Below are positions 29,646-41,825 of a DNA stretch of 64,000 nt, piece after piece. Position numbers and translations under genes: made by a program. The notes under the pieces are model-generated. The model worked only from the letters and a program-made list of their open reading frames with translations, had not been told where the DNA came from and did no database searches. The stretch is from Primula veris (taxonomy: Eukaryota > Streptophyta > Magnoliopsida > Ericales > Primulaceae), in the NCBI GenBank assembly GCA_963682055.1, contig OY821740.1, positions 43,420,795 through 43,484,794 of the forward strand, read 5' to 3'. How positions within the stretch are numbered: the first letter of the stretch is position 1; each line of letters begins with the position of its first letter.

Positions 29646-32600
29646 ATCTAATTAGGGTGTATGGAATTTAATTCAGTTTTCTTAAATTGAGTTTATCTTC
29701 AATTCTATTTAGTTTTCAAGAATTTTAGAGGAGAGTTTTTTCCAGAAAAGAGTGTGGATCTTGTCATTTGGTCCTGTTAATCGTTCACTGGACATCTAAG
29801 CAGTAAAGAAGACATCCGCTAGAAACTCAACAGAAATAATGACTAGTACAAGATATACAAACTGATTTTTGGGTCTGGATCATCGGGTTTCTTCTAGTTT
29901 ACTATTTCTAGTTTATATTCAGCTGATGGATAGTTGCAACTAGTTGTGGGTTAGAGTCGGTATCCGATCCGTAAACGCTCAATCCGTATCCCGACCCGAT
30001 TACTTTTAGAATTGAAAAAAAAATCCCGATCCTGACCCGACAAAAGTCAGGACCTGACTTTTTCGGGATCCCGTAGGGTCGGGATATTTTTATCTCGAAA
30101 CTCCCGACATATTTTTTTATTTTACGACGACGTTATTTTTTATTAACAATTTTTATTTGTAAAGTCTTAACCATGTTATTAACACAAAAAATAATCCTAG
30201 TTTAAAAATAATATTCGTAATAAATATAAAATAGAAATTAACATGTAGAAAAAATAGTGTGAAACTACAAATAATGGAGTAGATAAAAAAATTGATACGT
30301 TTTTTATCAGATTGTTTTAGTATTTAGTTTTATTCATACAAGAAACAATTATCATACTAAATGAGATACATTATCATTATAATTTTTATAATCGGAAAAT
30401 AATAATCGTTTATCTTTTTTGAAAATAACAATATAATTTTTTTAATTTAAGTATATTGTTTATTTTAATAGTTTAATATGTTCAAAACTATAAATTTATA
30501 TTATACTTGTATAATTATAATTAATATATAAAACAAAAAGAATTGTACCTCATATAGTACAGTGCTTATATTGTATGTTAGAGGTACAACTTTCGATTCT
30601 CAACGTTCGATTCTCAACGTTCATTCTCATCACTATCATTTGATATAAATCAATTTAAATTTTTATATAAATTATAAATTAATTTAAAAATCGGGTCGGG
30701 TGGACACCCGACGAAATCAAAATTGTCACCCGATCCCGAAATTTGTCGGGTCGGAACAAAACCCGACATTTTCGAATCGAAAAATTTCGGATCGAGTACG
30801 GATCGGAATTCGGATGGGTCAGTATTTCAGGATTTTTTCTCGTACCCTAGTTGCAACTTAAAAGTACATAAAGGAAGTAAACTAGTTGCCAGCCTTGTGG
30901 AAAATAACTGCTGAAAAACTAATGTTATACAGGCCTAATCTTCATCATTCCTAAAACAGAATCCTAACTAGTTTTTCAAGAAGTTCGATACAAAACTCGA
31001 TTCAACACTTAAAAAGCTGATAAAGATCTTTTTCATGCTTTTACATGCAAAAAGGAACATACTTCTAATAACGCAGATCCTCTCAAACATAAAAAGATAC
31101 TGAGAAGTTCAACCAATAAAAAGGCTACATTGTATTTCATGATTGTCCCAAGTGTTTCAAAACATTGACTTTAATTGATGTATGATACAACACCCTAAGG
31201 GCTAAGATCAAACCAATATAGACCAACGAAATCTAACCCCAACCATGATAGAATAAACAGTAAATATATACCATGAGGGGAGATTTAGGTACCTACATCA
31301 GATAGAAAGAAGACGACTACATTATTTCAATCTTTTGTCTAAATCCGTTCTGATTTTTAAGTTCGAAATGCACGCCTATTTATAATGAACTTCGGAGAAC
31401 TAAAAGACACCCTATTAAGTAGAAAAATTACAAGAGAAATGGTTTCTAAGTAAAAAAGACTCAAAAATAGAAAAGACGCTCACTAAATGACACTTAAACA
31501 TGCAACAAATCTGCATTGTTCATACTAATCATTAACAAAACCCTGCCAAAAGAGTCAAACATCAACGAATCTGTCAAAGAAAAAAACCAATTGGACATAA
31601 CAATGTGCGGAAAGGAGAATAGGCCCATAATATAATGTTGAAGCCAAAATAATGTTCCTTTCAAAAAGGAAGTATAAAGTATTAATTGTTTATGTCGTTT
31701 TCCTTTCAGGGTATTCAATTTCTGTTCCATAGTATAGACAAGACAAATTTCAGCAGCTACCGGCTAAAATACTAAGCTCGAGCCCTACGCATTTAGTTAA
31801 TTTACATAAAAACACTTTGTTATACCGTCTATCCCCAAACAATCTGACTGTATGGGAGGGGTCAGATTTATAGCATTAGATTTAACTTTTCACCGTATAG
31901 GCGTATATACCTTTGAAAAATCTTTTTGTATTCACACAAATTAGTGCTGGGCCTTGATAATTAATTTATTGATCAAGTATCATCAAATAAAACAAACATT
32001 CTCCAAATTTACATAAACGACAGATCCATGCTTAGTCATTACGCAATAAAAAATAAAAGGACTTGTCAATTTTTAGTTGGACGCTATTAAACGGCAACAT
32101 TAACTAGATCCACTTTTTGTCCTTTGGACTTCTCTATACCTTTTCCCTCCCATTTGTTGTTAAATTTCACATTCCTTATTGATCAGTTCCTCCAAATTAT
32201 GGATTAAATGGCAAAATGTGTGGGTAAGTATTGTTGCTACTTGATTTCTTCCATTTCGTTACGTTTTTCAGATAAGTGGATCATCACACTAGTTTTATCA
32301 ATGCCCTTATCCATCTATGTTGATGGGAAATGCAAACTCCTTTACATCACTTTCTTTACACAAATCATGACTTAATTACAGTTTCTCTGCAACAAAAACA
32401 ACTTCAATCATCTTATCAACAAGAGCGATATGGTTGGTTAAACTGGTTGAGACCTAGTATAACACACTCACCGTTAGGGTTCAGTCCCTAACACTCATAT
32501 AATGGGTTGCGAGAGTTATTAATTATCAATAAATAAATAAAACTTATCAAAAACCTCAAATTATGAATTGTCAATAAAAAATTTAAGCAGTTTTCGTGAC

Positions 32601-34081
32601 GATTTTATCCCTTTCCTTAAATAACCTATTTTCAAGTTAGCTGTGAGGGCGAGTACTAAACGTGAGCCTTACGTAACTATTTGTATAAAGTATAACTTCA
32701 AAAGGTAAGACGCAAAACCTACCACATTCCAATCTATATGTTGCGGAATTAACATAAACCTTGTCTGATATTCTCCCTTTTGTACAAACACTTTTCTGTA
32801 CAATAACCCTAGTTAACACGCTTCATCACATGATTATTAATCGCAACTCCATGATTTACGTGCAAATCTAAAAAGTCCTTCAACCATGATTAATTAAGGT
32901 GCAACCAACTATTGTGTAATCAATATATAAATGAACTAAAAGAACAAGTTAATAATATTAGGGTTAACTGTTTAGGGTCCACGTTTTCCATCTGTGTTTC
33001 ATGTATTTGTTCCCATTGGTGTTTCCTAGCAACTATAGAATAATGCAGTTATATGCTCAAAATAGAGTGTGAGAGAATTCATATTAGGGCTCATCAAAAA
33101 AAAAAAAAAAATAGAGTGAAAATTCAACTTTTTTGTATATAGATAGTTATGTATATTTTATAGTCCCGTCAAATCAGGCTCTCTATCAATAATCAACTAT
33201 TTTAACATTATATTTTAATATAAAATTTATATTTTGAGGAATAACATATATATGGTTAAAGTGAGGTCTATTAATTTTTAATTGATAAGAATAATTATTT
33301 AATCTTTATTTATAAAGAGTTGTAGTGTTATTCTCTAATAATAGAAAGTTGGTGGTGAGGCTGATATATGAGATTTTTTATATAAAACTCATAAATTATA
33401 GAGAAAGTAGAATTTAGTGAATGAGATGTAAATGTTCTAGCTAATTACTCTCTTCCTCTTGTAATTGTCTTAACGAAACAAAATGTAATTTTTATCAGCA
33501 AAAAACTCTTTGCCTAAATAATCACAAATTTTTATTTTATTTTATTTTAAAGTCAATAATATAGTTGAAATGTTAAAATAAATAATTGAATTCCAATGTT
33601 TTTATCACATCAGCGGCAATTTAAGTTCGTGCACAACGAAATTCGCACATGACAATCAAATCGGAAGTGAGGAAATAACTATACATTTTCACTTAAATAT
33701 TCAAAAAAAAAACATCCAAATTTTCAACAACAAAAAAACTATATACTATTTAAAATGCGAGGTTATAACTGTAGATATAAGATGATTTAACCACCAAAAA
33801 TGACTATTTCAAAAATAAATAAATAAATGAAAATTGAAATTTGAAATTTGAAATTGAACACTTACTTTGGAAACATCCCAAAATTAAAAAAATGACAATT
33901 ACATAAAACAGCGGGACCGAGTAGAAATGAAGTAATGCTAGTTAGACAATTATTTTGGGATGTAGCACAAGTTATAGCATGACAGTTAAATAGCGAGACG
34001 GAGATCAAAGAAACGCAGGTTAAATGAACAAACAAAAGAACTGAATTAATACCGGTAGAGTAATAATAAATAAATAAATAC
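29646..34081 (-). other. Relic of MBD intron 1 (unit B), no gene
   Basis: It is colinear with 2645-5599 and with the MBD intron in unit C. It carries the GGGTCGGG-rich element at 29942-30847. No coding sequence is seen. Confidence 0.7.
29942..30847. mobile_element. GGGTCGGG-rich non-autonomous element, 906 bp
   Basis: It is flanked by TAGTTGCAACT on both sides (29931-29941 and 30848-30858). Unit C has one uninterrupted copy of the site (near 52893). Both ends carry GGGT(TA/AC)GAG in inverted orientation and are dense in CCCGACCCG / CGGGTCGGG words. The middle is AT-rich and has no ORF. Its family is uncertain; hAT or Mutator-type ends are possible. Confidence 0.65.
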
Positions 34082-34188
34082 CCGATCGGTGGAGCCAGCA
34101 ATGGTACCCGACTCACGGACCTTAGTAATCATCGTCCAACTTTCCGGAAGCCGAGAGGGAGTCCTCTCCTTCTTCTGCATGTACTGAT
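34082..34188 (-). pseudogene. 5'-truncated MBD exon 1 fragment (unit B)
   Basis: It has the same limits as 5600-5706. Reading on the - strand it retains WTMITKVRESG and GSTDR up to the GT donor. Besides the Trp-to-Arg change shared with unit A, it has PESW for PEGW. There is no start codon region and no exons 2-3. Confidence 0.85.
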
Positions 34189-34669
34189 TAAATTAACACT
34201 ATATTTTTTCATATTTTTTTTTGGATCTAATGTTATTTTTATATTGTCAACTTTTTTGAATTTATTAATGTTTTTAAATATTTTTTTTTGTTTTTTTGTG
34301 TTTTCTTTTTCTTTTTAAAAATTCTTGTATTTTCACCCATGGGAATGACTATTGGGAAGTAAATGAGATCAAGTTAACACTAATGATTTACTAGTGCATA
34401 CCATCATTAATATCGTCGTTGCTGTCTTGTTGACATCATGTTTTGATACTAGTACTATTTCTTTTTTAGGTTGGATTTTTATACTACACTTTTTCTGAAA
34501 AAACGCACAAACCGTAAAAAAAATTTACGGTTTACAGAAATTACATGCAAACCGGACATTTAATGTACGGTTTGCAAAAATACATGGAAACCGTACAGTT
34601 TGCATATATTTTTGCAAACCGTACATTAAATGTCCGGTTTGAATGTAATTTTTTTTTTTTTTTTTTTTT

Positions 34670-35060
34670 TGTAATTTCAATTTATAAAATAGGAAAAATA
34701 TATAAAATATGCAAATTCATAATTCATTTAGTTATATATAATTGTTTGTTGTTTGTTTATATTAATTATAGAAATTATAATAATTGTTGATATTTGTCCC
34801 ATTTTTGCATTATTTATTTTTTTTGTGTAATTTCAATTTGTAAAATAGGAAAAAATATATAAAATATGCAAATCCATAATTCACTTAGCTATATATAATT
34901 GTTTGTTATTTTTTTATATTAATTATAGAAATTATAATAATTGTTGATATTTGTCCCATTTTTTGCATTATTTATTTTTTTTGTGTAATTTCAATTTGTA
35001 AAATAGGAAAAAATATATAAAATATGCAAATCCATAATTCACTTAGCTATATAATTATAG
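34670..35060. repeat. Left subterminal tandem array (about 2.5 x 157 bp)
   Basis: Units contain GATATTTGTCCCATTTTTGC and AATTTGTAAAATAGGAAAAA, with the word TTGTCCC ending at 34800 and 34957. They run in inverted orientation relative to the right array. Confidence 0.85.
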
Positions 35061-35097
35061 TTGGCAAATACCGACGCCTGACAGAGTAGTTCAAAAT

Positions 35098-35990
35098 ATG
35101 ATTAGGGCTGCTTTTTATAGTATTCACACTATAAGTAATTATAGCGTAGACCGAGACTTGCTTACAGCCTTAGTTGATAGGTGGCGTGATGAGACGCACA
35201 CGTTCCATTTTGTCGATGGAGAGTTAGAAATATCTTTACAGGATGTAGAGATTATGCTTGGTCTCAGGGTGGATGGTCTTGCTGTTACCCGATCGGAACG
35301 GAATGATAACAGGGCGAGCAGGTTAGATATGATAGAGAGTTTGTTGGGTGTTAGACCGGCTGACAATCAATTGGATACAAACTGTTTGACAGTTAGACTT
35401 GATTGGATGTTCCACACCTTTGGTGAATTATCCCACAACCCTAGTGAGGACCGTTTGCTATATCAGTCTAGGGCTGCCATGCTATTATTACTGGGGGCAC
35501 ATGTGTTTTCAGATAAGAGCAGTGATCAGATTCCACTCTGGCCTCTGCCATTTCTGGAGGATTTTGACACATGTGCTGAGTATAGTTAGGGATCAGCTCT
35601 TCTGGGCTGCCATGTTATTGTTCTGTGCCTCTCATTTGTAATGAGAAGATTGAGTTCCACCCCGCGGACAGGTTCATGAGACAGTTCGGTTTTGTTCAGC
35701 GGGTCCCTACATATATTTGGAAACCCAGACAGGGTCACGGCAATGATAGAAGATATGGGATTGTGCAAAAACACGATTGGCCTGCACTTTTTGCAGAGTT
35801 TATAACCGTATGGAATGACCGCCACAAGCGGCTTGTTAACGACGAATTTGGTACGGGGACGTCACCGGATTACATGAGATGGTATAGAGAGAGGACCCAC
35901 ATCTTTATAAACCCACCTGAACTTGTCCGGCCATCTTACGGTTTCCGGGAGCATACGGGTGTGTTCAATAAAATGGTAACAACTAGTTAA
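35098..35990 (+). pseudogene. Plant mobile domain (PMD / MAIN-like) gene, broken
   Basis: Reading starts MIRAAFYSIHTISNYSVDRD and follows the PMD pattern: LLTALVDRWRDETHTFHF, then LEISLQDVEIMLGLRVDG, LLGVRP, and LWPLPFLEDFDTCAEYS. The last is followed by TAG where family members have Trp (AEYSWGSA), so a nonsense change is likely. The reading then shifts frame, with an apparent internal loss of about 100 residues, to PLICNEKIEFHPADRFMRQF, HDWPALFAEFITVWNDRH and DYMRWYRERTHIFINP, which is the C-terminal part of transposon-borne PMD proteins. Known: PMD proteins occur in Mutator-like and Ty3 elements and as host genes of the MAIN family. This copy is a fossil. Confidence 0.8.
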
Positions 35991-35997
35991 AGTTCAT

Positions 35998-36190
35998 TTA
36001 ATGATAACCAAATAATTATTTTAATTATCTAATTAAACAATGATAACCAATTAATGATAACCAAACAATGATAACCCAATGATAACTAAATAACGATAAC
36101 TAAATAACGATAACTCAATGATAACCAATTAATAATAACCAAACAATGATAACTCAATTATAACCAAACAATGATAACTCAAAACGGGTA
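35998..36190. repeat. Minisatellite of (A)ATGATAACCAA type
   Basis: About a dozen degenerate copies of a 12-14 bp unit (ATGATAACCAAA, ACGATAACTAAA, ATGATAACTCA) lie between the PMD stop and the right subterminal array. Confidence 0.8.
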
Positions 36191-36333
36191 AATATTAATA
36201 AAGCGTAACAATTTTTATTTTTCTCAATCAAAACAAATAACCATCATAAACATGTAACATCATAACCAAACCATTAGTAATAAATATCTAAATAACACAA
36301 ATTTGAATAAAAACCCTAATTTTTTTATTAAAT

Positions 36334-37095
36334 GGGACAAATATCAATAATTATTATAATTTCTATAATTAATATAAATAAACAACAAACAATTATATAT
36401 AGCTAAGTGAATTATGGATTTGCATATTTTATATATTTTTTCCTATTTTACAAATTGAAATTACACAAAAAAAAATAAATAATGCAAAAAATGGGACAAA
36501 TATCAACAATTATTATAATTTCTATAATTAATATAAAAAAACAACAAACAATTATATATAGCTAAGTGAATTATGGATTTGCATATTATATATATTTTTT
36601 CCTATTTTACAAATTGAAATTACACAAAAAAAATAAATAATGCAAAAATGGGACAAATATCAACAATTATTATAATTTCTATAATTAATATAAACAAACA
36701 ACAAACAATTATATATAGCTAAGTGAATTATGGATTTGCATATTTTATATATTTTTTCCTATTTTACAAATTGAAATTACACAAAAAAAATAAATAATGC
36801 AAAAAATGGGACAAATATCAACAATTATTATAATTTCTATAATTAATATAAAAAAACAACAAATAATTATATATAGCTAAGTGAATTATGGATTTGCATA
36901 TTATATATATTTTTTCCTATTTTACAAATTGAAATTACACAAAAAAAATAAATAATGCAAAAATGGGACAAATATCAACAATTATTATAATTTCTATAAT
37001 TAATATAAACAAACAACAAACAATTATATATAGCTAAGTGAATTATGGATTTGCATATTTTATATATTTTTCCTATTTTACAAATTGAAATTACA
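36334..37095. repeat. Right subterminal tandem array (5 x about 158 bp)
   Basis: The word GGGACAAATATCAA starts at 36334, 36493, 36650, 36808 and 36965, giving periods of 157-159 bp. Units are complementary to the left array. Confidence 0.88.
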
Positions 37096-37256
37096 AAAAA
37101 AAAAAAAAAAAAAAATTACATGCAAACCGGACATTTAATGTACGGTTTGCAAAAATATATGCAAACCGTACATTAACATGTAATTTCTGTAAACCGTAAT
37201 TTTTTTTTACGGTTTATGCGTTTTTTCAGAAAAAGTGTAGTATAAAAATCCAACCT

Positions 37257-39639
37257 CTTTTTTTTGCTTATTTTATTCTCTTAATGAAGTAATAAAATTC
37301 ATATACATTTCTTAAAAACGCATTATCCTTTCTCAATATAACACTCCATGCATGTTTATGGGTGCACACAATTTACTAAAACAAATTACACATATTTGTT
37401 ACACAAGAATTACACTTTGCACATACAGGAACATGAAAATTCCAAATAAAGCAAGTACTGTCTTTTTTCTTTTAGGCTTTTAGCCATACATTGTTTAGTA
37501 CTTTAGTGTAAACAAGTTCTTAAAATAAGTTGAATTATTAGTTTCTTCTCCAAATGTACTTCTCCAAAATGTATCTTATCCGTGCCAGTTTTTTTATTTT
37601 ATAATTAACAGCGACCATTTTATTGAGAAAAAAATAAATTACGTTCATGGAAACAAGATGATAACTTGCGAGAACAAATACGACTAAACTCCCAGATAAA
37701 TGGTCCGTTTGATATCAGCTTTTTCAGTCAAAAATGTGCTTTCAGAAAGCAGTAGGAAAAAAATTGATTTTCAAAATATACATTAATTAGTGTTTGACAA
37801 AAACTTAAAAAAGCTAATTTTTACACATTGATTTTTAACATTAGCTAATAAGCTTTTGCTTTCTCAATCAAAATAACTTTATAAGATATTTTTTTGATAA
37901 AATTTTAAAATATCATATTTAAACGAGCAAATAACACGTCAAGTATACGAATAAAATTTTAGTTGAGATAATATAAATATTTATTTAAATTCTTAAAATA
38001 GTGGTAAGAAAGCTACCAAAATCTCTAAAATATGTGGCCTTTTTGCTTTTATCTTTTCTAGTTTTATTACTCCAAAATGTAGATTTAAAAATAAAAAAAC
38101 AGCGATACCAAACGTACGTATGTGCCTTTTTAAAATAAAAAAGTTAACAAAAAAAAGTTATGCCAAACATGCACATAAGGTGAATACATTACATATTATG
38201 TGTGCAAAATTACTTTTGCACTTACGATAAACACCTCAAAGAGGTTACTAATAAAACCAAGACTCGTTATAATGAGATTATCAACATCATTTTTGGATAT
38301 GACAATTGTAAATAGCCAATATTCTTCAAATTTTCCATCATTAGCATATACAATTCTTTTCGAATAACATATTTGTCAAATAACTCCAGCAATTGCAACA
38401 AAATTGATACAATAATCAGTGTTTTCTCCCCCAAAAGAAGATTAGTTATGTCAATAACCATTTTAGCTCCAAACAATTATCAAAACCCATACTAATAACT
38501 ACTCTAACTTTGAATACTAATCAACCAATCGTCCCATTATAAACTGTGAATCTTGCCATAAAAAATAAAACGAGCCAAAATACATAAACACTATGACACA
38601 TGGTTATGCTCCGATATACTCACGACACCTATGTCTTAACCATACGAACAATTTGATTTGAATCTCGCCGAGTTCAATGATAAAGAGTAAAAATCTGAAC
38701 AATAAAGCTAGTCTATGTTCTGATTAATTTCAGCCCACGACATTTGTCTAAATCTTAAAAACAGCTCGTTAAGAATACGTCTGTAAAAGGACAAAATATT
38801 GACTAGATTTGAAAATTAAAGGATGAGCAATGAAAGGATCTAGGTAAAGATTGAAATGGAGATTCAGAATGATCTATTTCAGATCCAAATCTAGTTAATT
38901 TGGTGATATGAAAATTAGGGCTTATGTTCAAAATTTGGGTAAAATCTGTCAAAATGAGGATTTATACAAAAAATTGGGAGGAATATTGAGTAAAAGATGA
39001 CCTGGATCCAAATTTAGGTTGGACTTGAAAATATGATTAATTGAGATTATAATCAAATAGGAGAATATTAAGAGATATGTACCGCCATTAATAGTGTGAC
39101 GGGACCTCTTCATCCGTCCCAGTTAAACACGGTGGGTGTACCAATTTAAATGCAAATTTTTTAAGTAGAAGCTCAAAAGTATCAAAGCTAATTTATTTTT
39201 CTTCTTTGGACATTATATTAATGAAGAAATAAAATATATTGATTTAACCAAAGTTAAGGATAATATGAACACATCATTTCTGTATACAAATTACTTCCGC
39301 TTATGTTTAAAGTATCCAAATGATTCCTATTACTATTACTAATTTTGTACGGAGTAATTATATTCTTTTTATCCTAAATAAATAGTATAAAATAAAAATA
39401 AAATGAAAAAAGAATAAGAATAAGAAACAACACAAGGCGGTAAAGCAGTGTCATGCATGATATGAAATGATTGCAACAATGTATCGGAAAATGAAATATG
39501 AACAGTAAAATGGCATGGGAAGAGTCGGCTAGTAGATCCTTGAGACCTTGTTTTTTAATTTATTAATTATTAATAAAAATAAAAGTACGGAGAAAAATCT
39601 CACAAAAAGCATCATCCAAATAAGTGATACTAAATTGTT
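37257..39639. other. Intergenic DNA upstream of XRN copy 3
   Basis: It is colinear with 5985-8237 and has no gene. Several short unit-specific indels are visible, for example about 200 bp at 38905-39105 that replace a 75-bp stretch near 7605-7680. Confidence 0.6.
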
Positions 39640-41605
39640 ACCAAATATTTAATTTATCTCTAACTTTTGCAGCGGTAGCGTGGAAGTAAATGCATTTCTT
39701 TCTTTCAAAGTACAAGTTGCATCCCAAATAAGAAAAATGAGTATTTTTTGCACTTATTTTTAGGATATTTTCCAAGGCATTTCTTTGGGCAATAGAAACA
39801 TTTTTAGAACAATGTAATGTAAGAAACTTTTTTTATAAAAGACTAATAATTTTGCTCACCTCCTTGATATAACTCTCACTCGCAAAAGATAATTGTGTCA
39901 TCCGTACAGGTCAAGTGAGTAATATAAGGGCATCCAATAGAAGTTTTGAAAGACTTGTAATTGCGCTTATTCACGATGCATTAAGAGATTTGGAAAACAC
40001 CACTGAACATAATATAAATCATTATTTTAAAAACCGTGCTATATTACGCTATAATTCATGAAATAACGTTTTTCGGTCGGAAAAACGCTATGAAAAACGT
40101 TAAATTCGCGCTATAGGAAAGCTATTTACGCTATAATTTTTTATTTTTTTTATTAATTTTTTTATTTTGTCAAAATTTTAATGAAATTATTGGAGGCTAA
40201 AGAGAATCAAAAACCAAAACTCTTACAAACAAAGTAAATGCTCTTACATCTCAACTACAATAATTTTGTGATTATTAGTTACAACTTTTTATATATATTT
40301 AGTTAGTTTTTATTAGATGTTCTGAATTTAATGCTATATTTATATGTATTTAGGTAAAAAAAATACTCCGCAAAGCACTATGTAGTAACGATATTTGCGC
40401 TTTTAACGTTTCTCTCGTAAAAACGCTACGCTAACGATAACGCTATTTAAAATATTGATATAAATAGCCTAGAAAAAAGAGAATTCGCTTGTTTTAAGCC
40501 TTAGATTTGAAAAAAACTTATAGCTGCGTCATTAAGCAAAACACTAAAGTAAATATTGGAAATAAATCTCCACACTCTATCAATTAAAATTTTGGAGAAG
40601 CTCAGTTTTCTCATAACTTTAGTAAGGAAAATTAAAGAAATTTTATCATAAGTGTTTTTCATATCTAGCTTAATACCCATATTTGAACCTTTGTTCTTAG
40701 CATTTAAATTGAGGTAAAAGAACATTTTCAGTAATATCTCTATCTTTAATGAAGGCACTTTGATTTTGAATAATAAAAGCAGGAAGAATAGTAGAAAGGA
40801 TTTTACAAATAATTTTATTGCAAAAATTGCTAAGACTAATAGGCCTATAATCAGCAAAAGATTTAGGATTATATTTTTAGGAATTAATGCAATAAGAGTG
40901 GTTGTCATGACATTTAGTAATTATGAGCCAGCAAATAACTGAATAATGGCTTTGAACAAGTCTTCTTTAATAATTTCTCAACATTTAGTATAAAAAAAAC
41001 CATTAAACCCATCTTGTCTTGGTTTTTATTAAGACCGCAAACAGATTTCTTGAACTCCTCCAAAGTTGGGTACCCATCTAGCAAAGTATTGTCTTTTTCT
41101 TTTATCACTTTAGGGAGAACATTAAGATTAAAATCCCCCAAGTCTTGCTGATTCGGAGTAAAAACATTATGAAAATAATGATGTGCGTTATTTTTAATCT
41201 TATCAGAGTCACTTATAATATTATCTTGTTCATCTTTAATACTCGTAATCATACTTCTTTTTTTATACCTTACCACTTAGCGAAAATATTTAGAGTTAGT
41301 TTCACCATCTATTGCCCATCTAATATCCAAAAAATTTCTTTCAAGTTGTGCTTTCGAGTAAGCTCACCATTTGCTTTTTCTAATTTTACTCTATTTTATG
41401 TTGTAGGGTCTTTCTCAAATTTCAGCTCCATTTTTTGGACCTCATTTTCGGCATCTATCACAGTTTGAAATACATCACCAAAGGTGACTTTGTTCCCCTC
41501 TCCAAATGCTTTTTTAATTCTTTTTAGATTTTGACACAAAGAATAAATAGTACTCCTTCAAAGGGACCCAATTATACTTTATCACTTTATCAAACTTCTT
41601 ATGCT
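39640..41605 (-). pseudogene. Decayed LINE reverse-transcriptase fragment, antisense to XRN, unit C
   Basis: It is the counterpart of 8238-11020. Minus-strand pieces include the linker with GYPTLEEFKKSVCGLNKNQD (41276-40914) and the RT core with IKLDMKNTYDKISLIF, FSKILIDRVWRFISN and LLNDAAI (40908-40501). Frames are broken. A hAT-like MITE sits inside it at 40020-40457. The fragment ends about 220 bp from the XRN copy 3 start codon. Confidence 0.85.
40020..40457. mobile_element. hAT-like MITE, 438 bp, with 8-bp target duplication
   Basis: It is flanked by ATATAAAT at 40012-40019 and 40458-40465. Unit B has the single empty site at 8604-8611. The terminal inverted repeats are CATTATTTTAAAAACCG and, in reverse at the right, CAATATTTTAAATAGCG. 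It carries subterminal CGCTAT / AACGCT words and no ORF. The 8-bp duplication and CA-starting ends fit hAT. Confidence 0.85.
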
Positions 41606-41825
41606 CCTAAAATAAAAAAATAGAGAAAAATAAAAAATAAAGAAAAATTGAGCATTACCTCCTTCAATGGGCACCCAGCTCTTATTTCACTAAGTGTATC
41701 CAACACACCTATACTCCTATTATTTATTCATCTCTATCTCTTTTGTCTCTGCACATTTCACTTCATTTTCCACTTCTTAACCTTCTATATATTTGCTATT
41801 AAGAAAGAGAGAAATAATATAAAAA

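Larger units (their letters stand above)
34468..37256. mobile_element. Foldback-type element with long inverted repeats and a broken PMD gene
   Basis: The ends are long inverted repeats: both begin AGGTTGGATTTTTATACTAC and continue with ACTTTTTCTGAAAAAACGCA, then words such as GCAAACCG and GTACGGTTTGC that also form internal hairpins. Inside them are inverted arrays of a repeat of about 158 bp, roughly 2.5 copies on the left (34670-35060) and 5 on the right (36334-37095). The centre holds a plant mobile domain ORF and a short minisatellite. The element is absent from unit A/B (empty T tract near 5978). Flanking T tracts blur the target duplication. Long terminal repeats plus PMD suggest a Mutator-like or foldback lineage; no transposase is seen. 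Confidence 0.8.

Noticed and set aside
34545..34790. 81-codon ORF in the left end of the foldback element
   Set aside because: It is a translation of inverted-repeat and array sequence (poly-Phe from a T run), with no protein features.
36334..37095. Regular repeats considered as a CRISPR-like array
   Set aside because: Units are contiguous 158-bp tandem repeats without unique spacers, in a eukaryotic transposon.
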